NCBI GenBank assembly: GCA_012516125.1
Contig: JAAYXB010000016.1
Coordinates: 1-45,598, forward strand
Direction: 5' to 3'
DNA from: Bacillota bacterium
GTDB lineage: Bacteria; Bacillota; SHA-98; UBA4971
Length of the DNA: 45,598 bases
The position numbers and the translations under genes were made by a program. Shown in pieces: positions 35,626 to 43,692 of this stretch; position 1 is the stretch's first letter, and every line of letters starts with the position of its first letter. The notes below the pieces were generated by a model. It was not told where the DNA came from. It saw only the letters and a program-made list of their open reading frames with translations, and searched no databases.

Positions 35626-36077
35626 GGCAATGTGGACAGTTCCCCCATTCCTGGTTAACCAAGGCTATGTGCTCTCGAGAGGCCATGGGTAGCATGTGGT
35701 CTCCGCCCGGGAGGGGCAGGACACCCGGGAGGGCCGGTTGGTTCCTGGCTGGACGATGCGGTGCCACCGCCGCCCCATGTCATGGCCGCGGAACTCATCG
35801 AAACCGAGGACCGGAAGGCTGCGGCCGGAAGCGCGGTCCGAAGGTAGTCCATGGCGCGGACACAGCGGGGCAGTCCACAGCTCGCCTTCGATCCGAGACC
35901 GGTAGGTGAAAAGCGGGTTACCACTCCAGGCTAGCGCCGTGGCAAAGCAGTTGAGTGGGAGTGCTGGCGAAATCTTTTTGCCATCGCGAGCCGCTGGAGA
36001 AGCGCCGGTTATCTGTGCGCTCACACTCAAGGGAACAGCTCACACTCAAGGGAACAAACGAGAGGGGGAGGATCGAC
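35626..36077 (+). other. Long non-coding leader of codY or separate RNA
   Basis: About 450 nt with no convincing ORF on either strand. It has several potential helices, such as GGACCG with CGGTCC (about 35808-35839) and CCCGGG repeated near 35707 and 35724. I looked for the conserved cores of RNase P RNA, tmRNA, SRP RNA and cobalamin riboswitches and did not find them. Near the end, a direct duplication AGCTCACACTCAAGGGAACA lies at about 36016-36057. Confidence 0.45.
36017..36056. repeat. 20-bp direct duplication before codY
   Basis: Two adjacent near-identical copies of GCTCACACTCAAGGGAACA. They end about 20 nt before the codY Shine-Dalgarno sequence. Confidence 0.8.
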
Positions 36078-36950
36078 GTGACGTGCCAGCAAACACTCAA
36101 AGCCATGGTGGAGATCCTTCAGCAGAGCTTCCCTGGGTCAGGGGGCAACGAAGTGTGCTCCGTGATCAGCAGACTCCTCGAGGGCGTCCGCGTTTACTTT
36201 GTGAACAGCGGAGGATACGTTGCCGGCGACTCCATCGGGACAGATGGCCCGGACATGGAGGCAGATGAGTGGCGATTCGGGAACACCCTCATGCCTCGCA
36301 CCGTCGCCTCGCTCTGGGCGGCGGTTGCAGGAGGGTCAGGCGCTGCATCGGTCACGATCAACGGCGAGACGTACGCGGCGGCCCCTGTAACAGTGCTGCG
36401 GGAAACCCTTGGCCTGCTGGTTGCCCGGCTGACCCGTGAGCCTTCGCGAGACGAGCTGGAAATGCTGGGCCCGCTCGCCGCGGCCGCCGGAGCGGTGCTT
36501 GCCCTCAAGTACCAGAGAGAGGAAGACGAGCGCGAAAGGAACCGGGACACCGCGAGGTCTGCCATCCAGAGCCTATCATACTCCGAGATCATAGCCGTCC
36601 GCGCCATCCTTGACGCCCTGGACGGCGACCAGGGATTCCTGGTGGCAAGCAGGATCGCCGATAACGCGGGGATGACGCGTTCTGTGGTGGTCAACGCCCT
36701 CCGGAAGCTGTCCTCCGCCAACCTCGTCAGGACGAGATCCCTCGGGATGAAGGGCACTTTCGTAAGGCTTCTCAACCCCGAACTTCGAACGGAGCTCGGA
36801 AGCACCGGCCTCGGACGCGAGGCCCTGCCGGGGCCAAGGGCCGTGGCCGTAGAGGCGGAGGCAGGCGCACCCGCACCTGGCAACGGCGAGGAGACTGCCG
36901 CAACAAGAGGGAGCGGCCCAGTACCTGACCACAGGGTGGTTCATGCATAA
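36078..36950 (+). CDS. codY: CodY-family GTP/branched-chain amino acid repressor with divergent sensor domain
   Basis: Global repressor of nutrient-starvation genes in Firmicutes. 290 residues. The C-terminal half is unmistakable: SAIQSLSYSE, LDGDQGFLVASRIADNAGMTRSVVVNALRKL with the helix-turn-helix at about 187-212, then SLGMKGTFVRLLN. The N-terminal region (1-155) has helix and strand patterns of a GAF sensor but is shorter and lacks recognisable isoleucine-pocket residues of Bacillus CodY. A tail of about 50 Ala/Pro/Gly-rich residues follows residue 240. I chose the GTG at 36078, with GGGGAGG 6 nt upstream; a longer frame from 35955 reads into the duplicated leader. It may regulate arg, lysC or ald here, but no site has been shown. 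Confidence 0.93.
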   Translation: MTCQQTLKAMVEILQQSFPGSGGNEVCSVISRLLEGVRVYFVNSGGYVAGDSIGTDGPDMEADEWRFGNTLMPRTVASLWAAVAGGSGAASVTINGETYAAAPVTVLRETLGLLVARLTREPSRDELEMLGPLAAAAGAVLALKYQREEDERERNRDTARSAIQSLSYSEIIAVRAILDALDGDQGFLVASRIADNAGMTRSVVVNALRKLSSANLVRTRSLGMKGTFVRLLNPELRTELGSTGLGREALPGPRAVAVEAEAGAPAPGNGEETAATRGSGPVPDHRVVHA

Positions 36951-37095
36951 CAACAAACCGCCCGTAGGAACATACATCATGAGCGCACAGCCGGCTTCAC
37001 CAGTGGCGCCGGCAGCGGCGACCCGCGAGAGGAGGAGAGTGGCCGCTCCGGCCCGAACCATAAAGCCGGAAGTGCCACGCAAGGTCCATGGCTAA
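36943..37095 (+). CDS. Possible 50-residue Pro/Ala/Arg-rich protein between codY and ferredoxin
   Basis: An ATG-to-TAA frame of 50 codons that overlaps the codY stop by 8 bp at its start and the ferredoxin ATG by 8 bp at its end. The product begins MHNNKPPVGTYIM and has a basic centre (TRERRR) and a Pro/Ala-rich composition, with no membrane segment or known motif. The ribosome site is weak (AGGGTGG close to the ATG). The double overlap suggests translational coupling of the three genes, but it could be chance in GC-rich DNA. Confidence 0.35.
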   Translation: MHNNKPPVGTYIMSAQPASPVAPAAATRERRRVAAPARTIKPEVPRKVHG

Positions 37096-37276
37096 AGTGA
37101 CGGTTGACGAGAACCTGTGCATCGGGTGCGGGCTATGCTCCGAGATATGCCCCGAAGTGTTCGAGATGGGAGACGACGGGCAGGCGCACGCGGCTCATCC
37201 CGAGAAATGCGATGGTCTTCGGTGTTGCACCGAGGCGGCGGAGTCGTGCCCCGTGGAAGCCATCAAGATCGAATAG
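37088..37276 (+). CDS. 4Fe-4S ferredoxin
   Basis: Small cytoplasmic electron carrier of 62 residues. CIGCGLCSEICPEVF supplies three cluster cysteines (11, 14, 17), and the fourth is Cys54 in ESCPVEAI. Two more cysteines, at 21 and at 46 or 47, match the disulfide-forming positions of the single-cluster ferredoxins of the Thermotoga maritima type. Possible partners include the radical SAM enzyme encoded close by on the opposite strand, which needs reduced electron carriers; this is inference. The ATG at 37088 has only a short-spaced AAGGT, consistent with coupling to the preceding frame. Confidence 0.9.
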   Translation: MAKVTVDENLCIGCGLCSEICPEVFEMGDDGQAHAAHPEKCDGLRCCTEAAESCPVEAIKIE

Positions 37277-37371
37277 CCTGGTTGCGATTGGGTCTCGCAG
37301 CAGGGTGCGGGCACGCTCAACGCACGCTCAACGCCGGACGCCTCGAAAGGATCTCACCTGCAGGAAGGAGG

Positions 37372-37459
37372 GGCGGCTTCCTTCGGTGGCCCGGCGCCGC
37401 CGGTGGTCCCGACGCGCTAAGGAAGCCGCCAGGATACGCGCTAAGGAAGCCGCCAGGAT
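37372..37459 (+). repeat. 24-bp tandem duplication forming alternative hairpins before CopZ-like gene
   Basis: Two perfect copies of a 24-bp unit (37412-37435 and 37436-37459) each contain AAGGAAGCCGCC. A single complementary arm GGCGGCTTCCTT lies upstream at 37372-37383. The upstream arm can pair over 12 bp with either copy. The second copy lies directly before the CopZ start codon and includes its AGGA. Confidence 0.8.
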
Positions 37460-37466
37460 GTCATGA
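37386..37466 (+). CDS. Possible 26-residue basic leader peptide upstream of CopZ-like gene
   Basis: A GTG-to-TGA frame that encodes a strongly basic peptide with a repeated RAKEAAR unit. Its stop overlaps the CopZ-like start as ATGA, the classic coupling overlap. AAGGAGG lies 14 nt before the GTG, longer than usual, and inside the upstream hairpin arm region. It could be a leader peptide whose translation opens the hairpin. No function is known and it may not be expressed. Confidence 0.25.
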   Translation: MARRRRWSRRAKEAARIRAKEAARMS

Positions 37467-37702
37467 ACGCTAATGCTTCAAGCTCTGGTCACGAGAGCAC
37501 GCTTGTGCTCCACATCGATGGAATGAGCTGCAACCACTGTCGCATGGCAGTGGAAAAGGCGCTCCTCAAGGTCCCCGGAGTAAGGGGCGCAGAAGTGGAC
37601 CTCAGAGCTGGAACCGCGAAGGTAACGTTCGACCCGGCCAGGGCCACCCGCGACGAGATGGTAAAGGCAGTTGAGGACGAAGGCTACCGGGTTTCCTCCT
37701 GA
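37463..37702 (+). CDS. Heavy-metal-associated (HMA) domain protein, CopZ-like
   Basis: A 79-residue metal-binding protein with one ferredoxin-like HMA fold. The metal site is GMSCNHC (Cys23 and Cys26), which typically binds Cu(I), and the C-terminal VEDEGYRV is normal for copper chaperones. The N-terminal 12 residues are extra and polar. No P-type ATPase is in the window, so its partner must be elsewhere. The 3' end overlaps the convergent radical SAM gene by 19 bp. The start is preceded by AGGA at 4-nt spacing, within the duplicated 24-bp unit. Confidence 0.88.
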   Translation: MNANASSSGHESTLVLHIDGMSCNHCRMAVEKALLKVPGVRGAEVDLRAGTAKVTFDPARATRDEMVKAVEDEGYRVSS

Positions 37703-38742
37703 AACGGAGGTCCCGCGACCATAGACGGAGGCGCCCCGACGACGTGGATCTCCGCTCTGCACGTCGGGCACTTGCCGTCTTCTACTCTGTACGCCACAAG
37801 GTCGAATCCGCTCCGCTCGATGAGCGACTCCCCGCACCCATAGCAACGCGTGTCGTTCCCCTCGCCGCCCGGCACATTTCCCATGTAGACGTACTTAAGC
37901 TCCTCGCGAGCGACCTCAACCGCCGCGCGTAGCGTGGCGACGGGCGTCGGCGGCGCGTCGAACTTGTATGCCGGGAAGTACCTGGAGAAATGCAGGGGGG
38001 TATCGTCTCCCAGCGATGAGGCTACCCAATGCACTAGCCTCTTTATCTCGTCCGGATGGTCGTTGTGGCCGGGAATGATGAGGTTCGTGATCTCGATGTG
38101 GCATCCCGCCGCCTTCGCCAGTTCGGCCGTGTGAAGGACGGGAGCGAGCTTGCCATGGCATATCTTCGCGTAAAACGACTCGGTGAACGCTTTCACGTCG
38201 ATGTTCATTGCGTCGATATGCGGAAGGAGTTCTTTCAGTGGATCCTCGTTGATCTCGCCGTTCGTGACAAGGACGTTTTTCAGCCCGCGCTCGTGCACGA
38301 GCTTCGCGGCATCCACCACGAACTCATACCAGATGAGCGGCTCGGAGTACGTGTAGGCCACGCCGATCGACCGTCGGCGCCGACCGTACTCGACCGCCGC
38401 CCCGGCAAGCTCTTGGGGCGTGAGCCCCTGGGTCTTCGCATCCGCCTGGGAGATGTGCCAGTTCTGGCAGAACCCGCACGCGAGGTTGCACCCTCTGGTG
38501 CCCACCGAGAGGATGTCCCACCCGGGGTAGAAGTGGTAAAGCGGCTTTTTCTCGACCGGGTCGAGCCCGAAAGACGTGACCTCGCCGTAAATGAGAGAAT
38601 ACAGCCGGCCGTCTATGTTCTTCCGGGCCCTGCACACCCCGACCCGGCCGGGCCTGATCTTGCAGTACTGTGGACAGAGGAGGCACGTCACCACGCCCTC
38701 CTCTTCGTTCTCCTTTCGCCAGTAGGACGCTTCACGCATCAC
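37684..38742 (-). CDS. amrS: AmmeMemoRadiSam system radical SAM enzyme
   Basis: 352-residue radical SAM protein. The cluster motif C-x3-C-x2-C reads GCNLACGFC (Cys85, 89, 92). An N-terminal cysteine set (Cys20, 23, 27, 37) and a C-terminal set (CYGCGES, CPTC) may hold extra clusters or zinc. The sequence [21 protein letters not shown] is diagnostic for the AmmeMemoRadiSam family, related to pyruvate formate-lyase activating enzymes. The GTG at 38742 overlaps the stop of the LigB-AMMECR1 gene, so the two are coupled. The substrate is unknown. The neighbouring fused protein is its usual companion. Confidence 0.93.
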   Translation of the reverse strand: MMREASYWRKENEEEGVVTCLLCPQYCKIRPGRVGVCRARKNIDGRLYSLIYGEVTSFGLDPVEKKPLYHFYPGWDILSVGTRGCNLACGFCQNWHISQADAKTQGLTPQELAGAAVEYGRRRRSIGVAYTYSEPLIWYEFVVDAAKLVHERGLKNVLVTNGEINEDPLKELLPHIDAMNIDVKAFTESFYAKICHGKLAPVLHTAELAKAAGCHIEITNLIIPGHNDHPDEIKRLVHWVASSLGDDTPLHFSRYFPAYKFDAPPTPVATLRAAVEVAREELKYVYMGNVPGGEGNDTRCYGCGESLIERSGFDLVAYRVEDGKCPTCRAEIHVVGAPPSMVAGPPFQEETR

Positions 38743-40208
38743 GTATACCTCTTGACCCGGAACCTGAAGAGCTCCACGTCCTCTTCCTCCGGCGCTATCC
38801 CAGCTTTTCGCTTTGCTATCGCCACCTGCTCGCGGGCGTCGTCGATGCCTTCGAGATCCGGAAGGAGAAGCCCGCTTCTTGCGCCTTTCTTGACGATCAC
38901 TCCATAGATCTTCGGGTCTAGCTCATCGATGCTGGAAATCCGCTCCGCCGGCGTCAGGACGTCTACGGAGTATACAAGATCATCGAGTTCGTCAGGCTCC
39001 ACAGGCATGAACCTGGGATCGTCGGTGGCAGCGGCGATGGCGTTTCTGATTATCTCCTCAGCAATGCTACGTGTCGTAGGGTGGATCGTCCCGATGCATC
39101 CCCGAAGCTGGCCGGCTTTCTTGATGGAGCAGAACACCCCCGCCCTCCCCTGCATCTCTTCCGGCAGGTCCTTCGGGGGATCGATCACCCGCCTGTTCCT
39201 TGTGTACTCCTCGACCGCCCTGCGCGCAAGGCGCACGAGGGGGCTCTCTCCCTCCCTCGTCTTCAGCATCGTTTCCCTGCGCCTGGCGATGAGCCTCTCC
39301 AGGATCGCTCTCCCCTCCGCCTCCTCGCCAGGGTGGAAAACCGCGACAGCGTAGCCCACGCCGAACGGCCCTTGGTACGACAGCACTTCCGGCTTGAACC
39401 TGCGCCCGTCGAGAGTCCCGAGAGCCATGATGAGCGACCTGTACCCGCACTCCCCCGCCCGCTCTACGAGCACGTTGTCAAGCGACAGGATCCCCTCCAC
39501 GTCGCCTGCCCGGAGGAGCTCGACTATCCGCGCATCGAAGTCGGCGCCGCGCGGATCGTAGCCGGCGGGCGCGCCCCGGGTGAGCCGGTGTGACATGTCG
39601 CCGCTGGCGATGACCACAGCCCTCCGCCCCAGCCCCTTCACAGCCTGCGCTATCGCCTTCCCGAACATGTAGAGTTTCTCACGGGGCAAGAGCGCCATCC
39701 CCATGGCGACAATCGGAACCCTCACCCCTGCTTCCACCATGAAGTGCATCGGAACCAGAACCCCGTGGTCCAGGCGGCTGTCTACATGGTACGCGCGCCC
39801 CTCGCGCTCGTCGAGGAGGACCGCGGCGACGCCCATGGCGTCGGCCTGGCGGGCGATCTCGCGAGCGAGAGCAAGGTCATTATCGAACGAATACCTGACC
39901 TCCTCCGCCATGAAGAGGGAGAAATCACCTGAAAGGGGGCCGTCCGTATGTATGGCAACAGCGTCCTCGAAGAGAGGCGAATGGGGGCTGATGACGACCA
40001 TGACTTCCGGCAGGGCTTCCCTCACCATGGCCGCCAGCCTCTTCATGGCATCTACCGTGTCGCGCACGGCGTCGAGGTCATGCCTGGAACCGATCTCTGG
40101 GATAAGAAGCGGTGGGTGTGGCGCAAGCGCACACAACACTATGTCGCCGGCTTTCGTCACTGGCAACCCCTCCCCAAGCGCGACATACGCGCCTTGCGTC
40201 AGGTTCAT
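38739..40208 (-). CDS. LigB-type dioxygenase fused to AMMECR1 domain (AmmeMemoRadiSam protein A)
   Basis: 489 residues. The N-terminal 290 or so residues are a class III extradiol dioxygenase-like (LigB/Memo-related) domain with [18 protein letters not shown] and SGDMSH, the His-bearing metal-site motifs of that fold. Residues from about 310 form an AMMECR1 domain with its LRGCIG signature near 360. These domains occur together with the radical SAM enzyme downstream in many anaerobes and archaea as the AmmeMemoRadiSam system, whose reaction is unknown. The ATG at 40208 overlaps the racemase stop as ATGA. No signal peptide is seen, so it is cytoplasmic. Confidence 0.93.
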   Translation of the reverse strand: MNLTQGAYVALGEGLPVTKAGDIVLCALAPHPPLLIPEIGSRHDLDAVRDTVDAMKRLAAMVREALPEVMVVISPHSPLFEDAVAIHTDGPLSGDFSLFMAEEVRYSFDNDLALAREIARQADAMGVAAVLLDEREGRAYHVDSRLDHGVLVPMHFMVEAGVRVPIVAMGMALLPREKLYMFGKAIAQAVKGLGRRAVVIASGDMSHRLTRGAPAGYDPRGADFDARIVELLRAGDVEGILSLDNVLVERAGECGYRSLIMALGTLDGRRFKPEVLSYQGPFGVGYAVAVFHPGEEAEGRAILERLIARRRETMLKTREGESPLVRLARRAVEEYTRNRRVIDPPKDLPEEMQGRAGVFCSIKKAGQLRGCIGTIHPTTRSIAEEIIRNAIAAATDDPRFMPVEPDELDDLVYSVDVLTPAERISSIDELDPKIYGVIVKKGARSGLLLPDLEGIDDAREQVAIAKRKAGIAPEEEDVELFRFRVKRYT

Positions 40209-41296
40209 ACAACGACCTTGTGAACATAAGGCGACGTCATGGCGGCCAGGAGACAGCCATAACTCATTGTGAACCTGACCTCATCGCCGACCCTTATCTC
40301 GCGGTCCGAGTCCTCCACATCAAGGATCAAATGGTCGCTGGACGCTCCAAGCACTTCGATGCCCGACTCCAGCGGCCTCAGGCCCTCCGGATCGATGTCC
40401 TGCCTGCCGCACGCCAGGATGGCTCTCCGCCTTATGCCCCTGTCTCTGAACGTGCGCACCTTACCGAAGGCGTCTTGCCCGATCTCGCCCTGTGGCACCG
40501 AAGGCTTCCTCGCCACCTCGATGGCCTCCGCCGCAAGCACGAACGCGTCAAGGTGCATGCCGGGAAGGGGACGCCGGTACGTAACGTCCCGCCCCAGCAG
40601 CATGGACTCGCCAATGCGGAGTTGGTTTATGCCTTGCGGCACCTGGCCCGCGGCGACCAGCGGAAGGGCGCTGGAGTTGCCGCCCGATATCACCTCAAGA
40701 TCAACCCCAAGGTCATTGCGGATCCGGTCCCGCAGGCGTAGGAGCACGCTCATGTTCTCGTACGTCGGGACCACCCCGCCATAGCATGCTACGTTCGTCC
40801 CGATGCCATACAGCCGGACGCCCTCCACGCGCGCTATGCGGGCTGCCGTGTCGAGGGCCGCGTCGGGCAACACCCCTTCGCGGAGGTCCCCCACGTCCAC
40901 CATGAGAATGACCCTGTGCTCCGCGCCCCGAGCGCGCGCCGCTTCGCCGAGGGCCCTCGCGGTTTCCATCGACGAGATGAGGCTCATATCGGCCAGACGC
41001 ACGGCATCCGCGGCCTCATCGAGCATGGGAGCGCGCAAGAGGATGGTCTCGCAGGAGATGTCTGCGTCGCGCAGACGCCCAAGATTCGCGAGGCGCGAGT
41101 CGGCGATCCACCTTACCCCGCCCCTCAGCATGGCTCTAGCCACCTCGGGGTGGCCGCAGGTCACCTTGGTAACCCCCGCTACCTCGATGCCGCGCCTCCC
41201 ACACATCTCCACGACGGCTCTGGCGTTCTCTTCGATCTTGTCCAGCGATATCTCGAGCCTGGGCGCCCCCCTGGAAGTAGAGACTGCCACGTTCAC
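40205..41296 (-). CDS. Alanine/ornithine racemase-family PLP enzyme
   Basis: 363-residue fold type III PLP enzyme. The Schiff-base Lys is in AGVTKVTCG (Lys44) and the C-terminal beta domain is present. Patterns such as [24 protein letters not shown] and the final [17 protein letters not shown] resemble ornithine racemase-type enzymes rather than classic alanine racemase. It would interconvert L- and D-forms of an amino acid such as ornithine; the substrate is inferred. The GTG at 41296 is used here, and a GTG two codons later has better site spacing. Its stop overlaps the LigB-AMMECR1 start, so it is translationally coupled to the AmmeMemoRadiSam genes. Confidence 0.85.
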   Translation of the reverse strand: MNVAVSTSRGAPRLEISLDKIEENARAVVEMCGRRGIEVAGVTKVTCGHPEVARAMLRGGVRWIADSRLANLGRLRDADISCETILLRAPMLDEAADAVRLADMSLISSMETARALGEAARARGAEHRVILMVDVGDLREGVLPDAALDTAARIARVEGVRLYGIGTNVACYGGVVPTYENMSVLLRLRDRIRNDLGVDLEVISGGNSSALPLVAAGQVPQGINQLRIGESMLLGRDVTYRRPLPGMHLDAFVLAAEAIEVARKPSVPQGEIGQDAFGKVRTFRDRGIRRRAILACGRQDIDPEGLRPLESGIEVLGASSDHLILDVEDSDREIRVGDEVRFTMSYGCLLAAMTSPYVHKVVV

Positions 41297-41315
41297 ACCA
41301 CCCTCGCCGTCCCGG

Positions 41316-41342
41316 TTCTTCAGACGTCTTGAGACGTCTTGC
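41316..41342. repeat. 10-bp direct duplication upstream of the racemase gene
   Basis: AGACGTCTTG occurs twice in immediate succession. Each copy contains the palindrome AGACGTCT. It lies in the short gap between the SIS gene and the racemase gene. Confidence 0.8.
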
Positions 41343-41364
41343 CCACCCCCGAGCCCGGCCTGAT

Positions 41365-42105
41365 TCAGAAGCTCTTAACCTGCCGCCTGTAGTGCGAGAC
41401 CAGCCAGGCGTTCCTCTCAGCGCTGCCCGGCACGTTGGCGCTGGTGAACACCGGCGGCTCCTGGCCCGTGGCGGCGAGCTTCTCCACCGCCCGCACGATG
41501 ACGTTGTTCAGGATGTATGCCCCCAGTATGGTCGAGACAGGCCCCGTCCTGAGGCCTGGGTAGCCGGGCACGTCCACGAGGGCATCCCCAGGGGGCGCGT
41601 GGTTATCCAGCACAATGTCGGCAAGCTCGTAAAGCCGGTATCCCGAGGGGTGCCTGGGTCGCGCTGCGGCCGAGGCCTGAACCGATGTGAGGGCGACGAG
41701 GACGAGGCTCCTGGCCCGTGCCTCCAGGGCCATCTCGATAGGCACGGGATTGATGCCGGAATAGGAGACGATGATAATGGGCTCACCTGCCGAGGTCTCG
41801 TGATCTCCCATGATGGCCGCCGCATACCCAGGCAGCCGCTCCAGGATCGTACTCTTGGCGGCCCCGTTGTGCACCATAAGCCCGGAGTCGAATATGGCGT
41901 TCACTGGCACAAGGCCGCCCGCGCGGTAGAAGATCTCCTCCGCGAGCATGTGGGAGTGACCTGCACCGAAGACGTGGAGCACGCCACCGGCAGCCACCGT
42001 CGTCGCGATGGCGTCGGCGGTTTTCTCTATGCCTTCCTGTTCAGCCGAGTCGATCTCGTCCATGAAGCGCCTTATCATCGTGGAATACTCGTCTCTCAGG
42101 CTCAC
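41365..42105 (-). CDS. SIS-domain sugar-phosphate-binding protein, UPF0309 type
   Basis: 246 residues with one sugar isomerase (SIS) domain: HVFGAGHSHMLAEEIFYRAGG near residues 44-64 and IIIVSYSGINPVPIE near 110. This arrangement matches the UPF0309 family of putative phosphosugar isomerases or binding proteins. The precise reaction is not established for the family. The GTG at 42105 has GGAGGAG upstream. It lies 68 bp upstream of the racemase gene in the same direction and could be co-transcribed with the AmmeMemoRadiSam genes. Confidence 0.85.
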   Translation of the reverse strand: MSLRDEYSTMIRRFMDEIDSAEQEGIEKTADAIATTVAAGGVLHVFGAGHSHMLAEEIFYRAGGLVPVNAIFDSGLMVHNGAAKSTILERLPGYAAAIMGDHETSAGEPIIIVSYSGINPVPIEMALEARARSLVLVALTSVQASAAARPRHPSGYRLYELADIVLDNHAPPGDALVDVPGYPGLRTGPVSTILGAYILNNVIVRAVEKLAATGQEPPVFTSANVPGSAERNAWLVSHYRRQVKSF

Positions 42106-42142
42106 AGCGCTCTCCTCCTACTATCTCGTCTCCTGCGAAAGC

Positions 42143-42190
42143 CCTCCCTGGCTGGTCGCGTCTGCCCGCCTGGGCCAGAGGTCAGGGAGG
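42143..42190 (-). terminator. Possible terminator or leader hairpin between amidase and SIS genes
   Basis: CCTCCCTG and CAGGGAGG pair over 8 bp on the minus strand around a 32-nt loop with further GC-rich pairing, followed by GCTTTCGC. The tail is weak. It may terminate the amidase transcript or shape the SIS gene leader. Confidence 0.3.
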
Positions 42191-42285
42191 CTGTCCTGGC
42201 TCCCTACGGTATTCTACACAGCACGACCATATCCTTTTTATGCTATTCATGGTCCCTGCGAAATCGGCGCGCACCCGTCGGGAGA

Positions 42286-42305
42286 AGTCGGGAGAAGTCG
42301 AAGAG
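42286..42305. repeat. 10-bp direct duplication downstream of amidase gene
   Basis: Two adjacent copies of the unit GGGAGAAGTC in the amidase 3' gap. Boundaries are approximate by a few bases. Confidence 0.7.
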
Positions 42306-42345
42306 GGGCGATATTCTGAGGGGCGGCATTCCCGGCGCCGGAGGG

Positions 42346-43692
42346 CTACTTTGCGAACCTCACGAGATCGTAGTTGGGCTCGAGCGGCGTGTCAAGGACG
42401 ACGTGCCCGGCGATGGTCACAGGCCAGGCGCCGTCGACGAGGATCTGGACGCGCTCCACCTCGGGCAACTCCGCCAGTGTGTCGACGATCGAGTAAACCG
42501 TGATCTCCTCTGCCCTGCTTCCTCCCCAGTGGCTTGACGCAAGCTCCCGGCTGAAGTCAACGTAAGCCACGCCGTCTACGATGCTGAGCGACCTCAGCCG
42601 CGTTCCCCTCGGGATCGTAGGACACAGCACGCTCCCGCCGGCGGGCCCCTTGAGAAGCTCGCCGATGATCTTCGAGGCGCGCTCCTCGGGCGAGGTGGCC
42701 CCGCCCATCCCCGGAATCTTGCGTATCTCGGGCATGAGGTCGTCGTCGAAGTTCGTGGGGCCGGCGAAGTAAAGTATGGCTTCGTCCTCGCCGGGGTTCA
42801 GGGCGGCGCGCACCTTCGACCTAAGGACCGATTCAACCCCTTCCCGCGGCACCCCCTCCGCCCGGATGTCGATGTCTGAGACCGGCTCCGCCCCCTGCCC
42901 TTGCTCTTGTCTATGTCCCTCGCCGTCCCTGCGCCTCTTGTAGGACTCCACGAGGTAGCTCACGGTCCCGCGGAAGATCGCCTCGGCCACGCGCCTCCGG
43001 TAGTCAGGCTGAGCCAGAAGGGATTCCTCGCGCGGGTTTGAAAGAAAGCCCACCTCCACGATGACAGCGGGCATCTTCGATTTTCTGAGCACGAAGTAGT
43101 CATCGCCCGGCTTGGCCTTCCTGAGATTGGGGCCGAGGCGGGCCACAAGCTCTTTCTGAATGGCCTGAGCAAGGGCCTTGCTCTCCTCGGACCTGCTATG
43201 GTAGAACGTCTGGGCCCCCGACCACACAGGCTCGGGGAAACTGTTCGCGTGGATGCTGATGTAAAGGTCCGCCCCGCTCCGGGTCGCAAGGTCCACCCTG
43301 CTCTCGAGGTCCAGGCGCTTGCGCTGCATGGGGCCGAGGGATCCGTCTCCGGCCAGGTCCTCGTCCTCATCCCTTGTCATGACCGTATAGACTGCCACGC
43401 GATTGAAAAGACCCGCAAGGTGGCGCCCGATGTCAAGCACCACGTCTTTCTCGGCAAGCCCAGAGCGGCCGCGCGCCCCGCAATCGTCCCCGCCGTGCCC
43501 GGGATCGATGACTATGACCTTTCCGCACACGGCGTCGGAGAGCGGAGCGCTCACCCTCACGGCCGCGCGGGCAAGCACAAGCAGCATGACCACCACCGCT
43601 CCTATCGCAGCGGTGGTCACAATCCATGCCTTCGGGGTCCATATGACCACGACGGGCTTCTTCAACAGGGCTTCACCCTCTGTGACGAGCAT
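42346..43692 (-). CDS. N-acetylmuramoyl-L-alanine amidase fused to GerM domain (CwlD-GerM)
   Basis: 448 residues. A membrane anchor (about 22-42) is followed by an Amidase_3 domain with zinc ligands His66 (IDPGHGGDD), Glu81 and His148 (SIHANS), and the catalytic Glu in VEVGFLSNP near residue 216. It cuts the stem peptide from muramic acid, the first step to spore-cortex muramic lactam in CwlD homologues. A charged linker (KRRRDGEGHRQEQGQG) leads to a GerM domain (about 290-448: ILYFAGPTNF, GVAYVDFSREL). In Bacillus, CwlD works with the separate lipoprotein GerD or GerM-type factors; here the two are one chain. The ATG at 43692 has a weak site, and a TTG about ten codons on is possible. Confidence 0.9.
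   Translation of the reverse strand: MLVTEGEALLKKPVVVIWTPKAWIVTTAAIGAVVVMLLVLARAAVRVSAPLSDAVCGKVIVIDPGHGGDDCGARGRSGLAEKDVVLDIGRHLAGLFNRVAVYTVMTRDEDEDLAGDGSLGPMQRKRLDLESRVDLATRSGADLYISIHANSFPEPVWSGAQTFYHSRSEESKALAQAIQKELVARLGPNLRKAKPGDDYFVLRKSKMPAVIVEVGFLSNPREESLLAQPDYRRRVAEAIFRGTVSYLVESYKRRRDGEGHRQEQGQGAEPVSDIDIRAEGVPREGVESVLRSKVRAALNPGEDEAILYFAGPTNFDDDLMPEIRKIPGMGGATSPEERASKIIGELLKGPAGGSVLCPTIPRGTRLRSLSIVDGVAYVDFSRELASSHWGGSRAEEITVYSIVDTLAELPEVERVQILVDGAWPVTIAGHVVLDTPLEPNYDLVRFAK

Noticed and set aside
35665-36030. Minus-strand 121-codon frame in the codY upstream region
   Set aside because: No ribosome site, no family resemblance, and it is antisense to the predicted codY leader.
35626-36077. 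RNase P RNA, tmRNA, SRP RNA or cobalamin riboswitch in the codY upstream region
   Set aside because: The region has a suitable size and promoter, but I could not find the conserved core sequences of any of these.
40155-40180. Third full copy of the leader element near the start of the LigB-AMMECR1 gene
   Set aside because: About 20 of 22 bases match one part of copy A, but it lies in coding sequence that makes sense as protein, and the rest of the element is missing.
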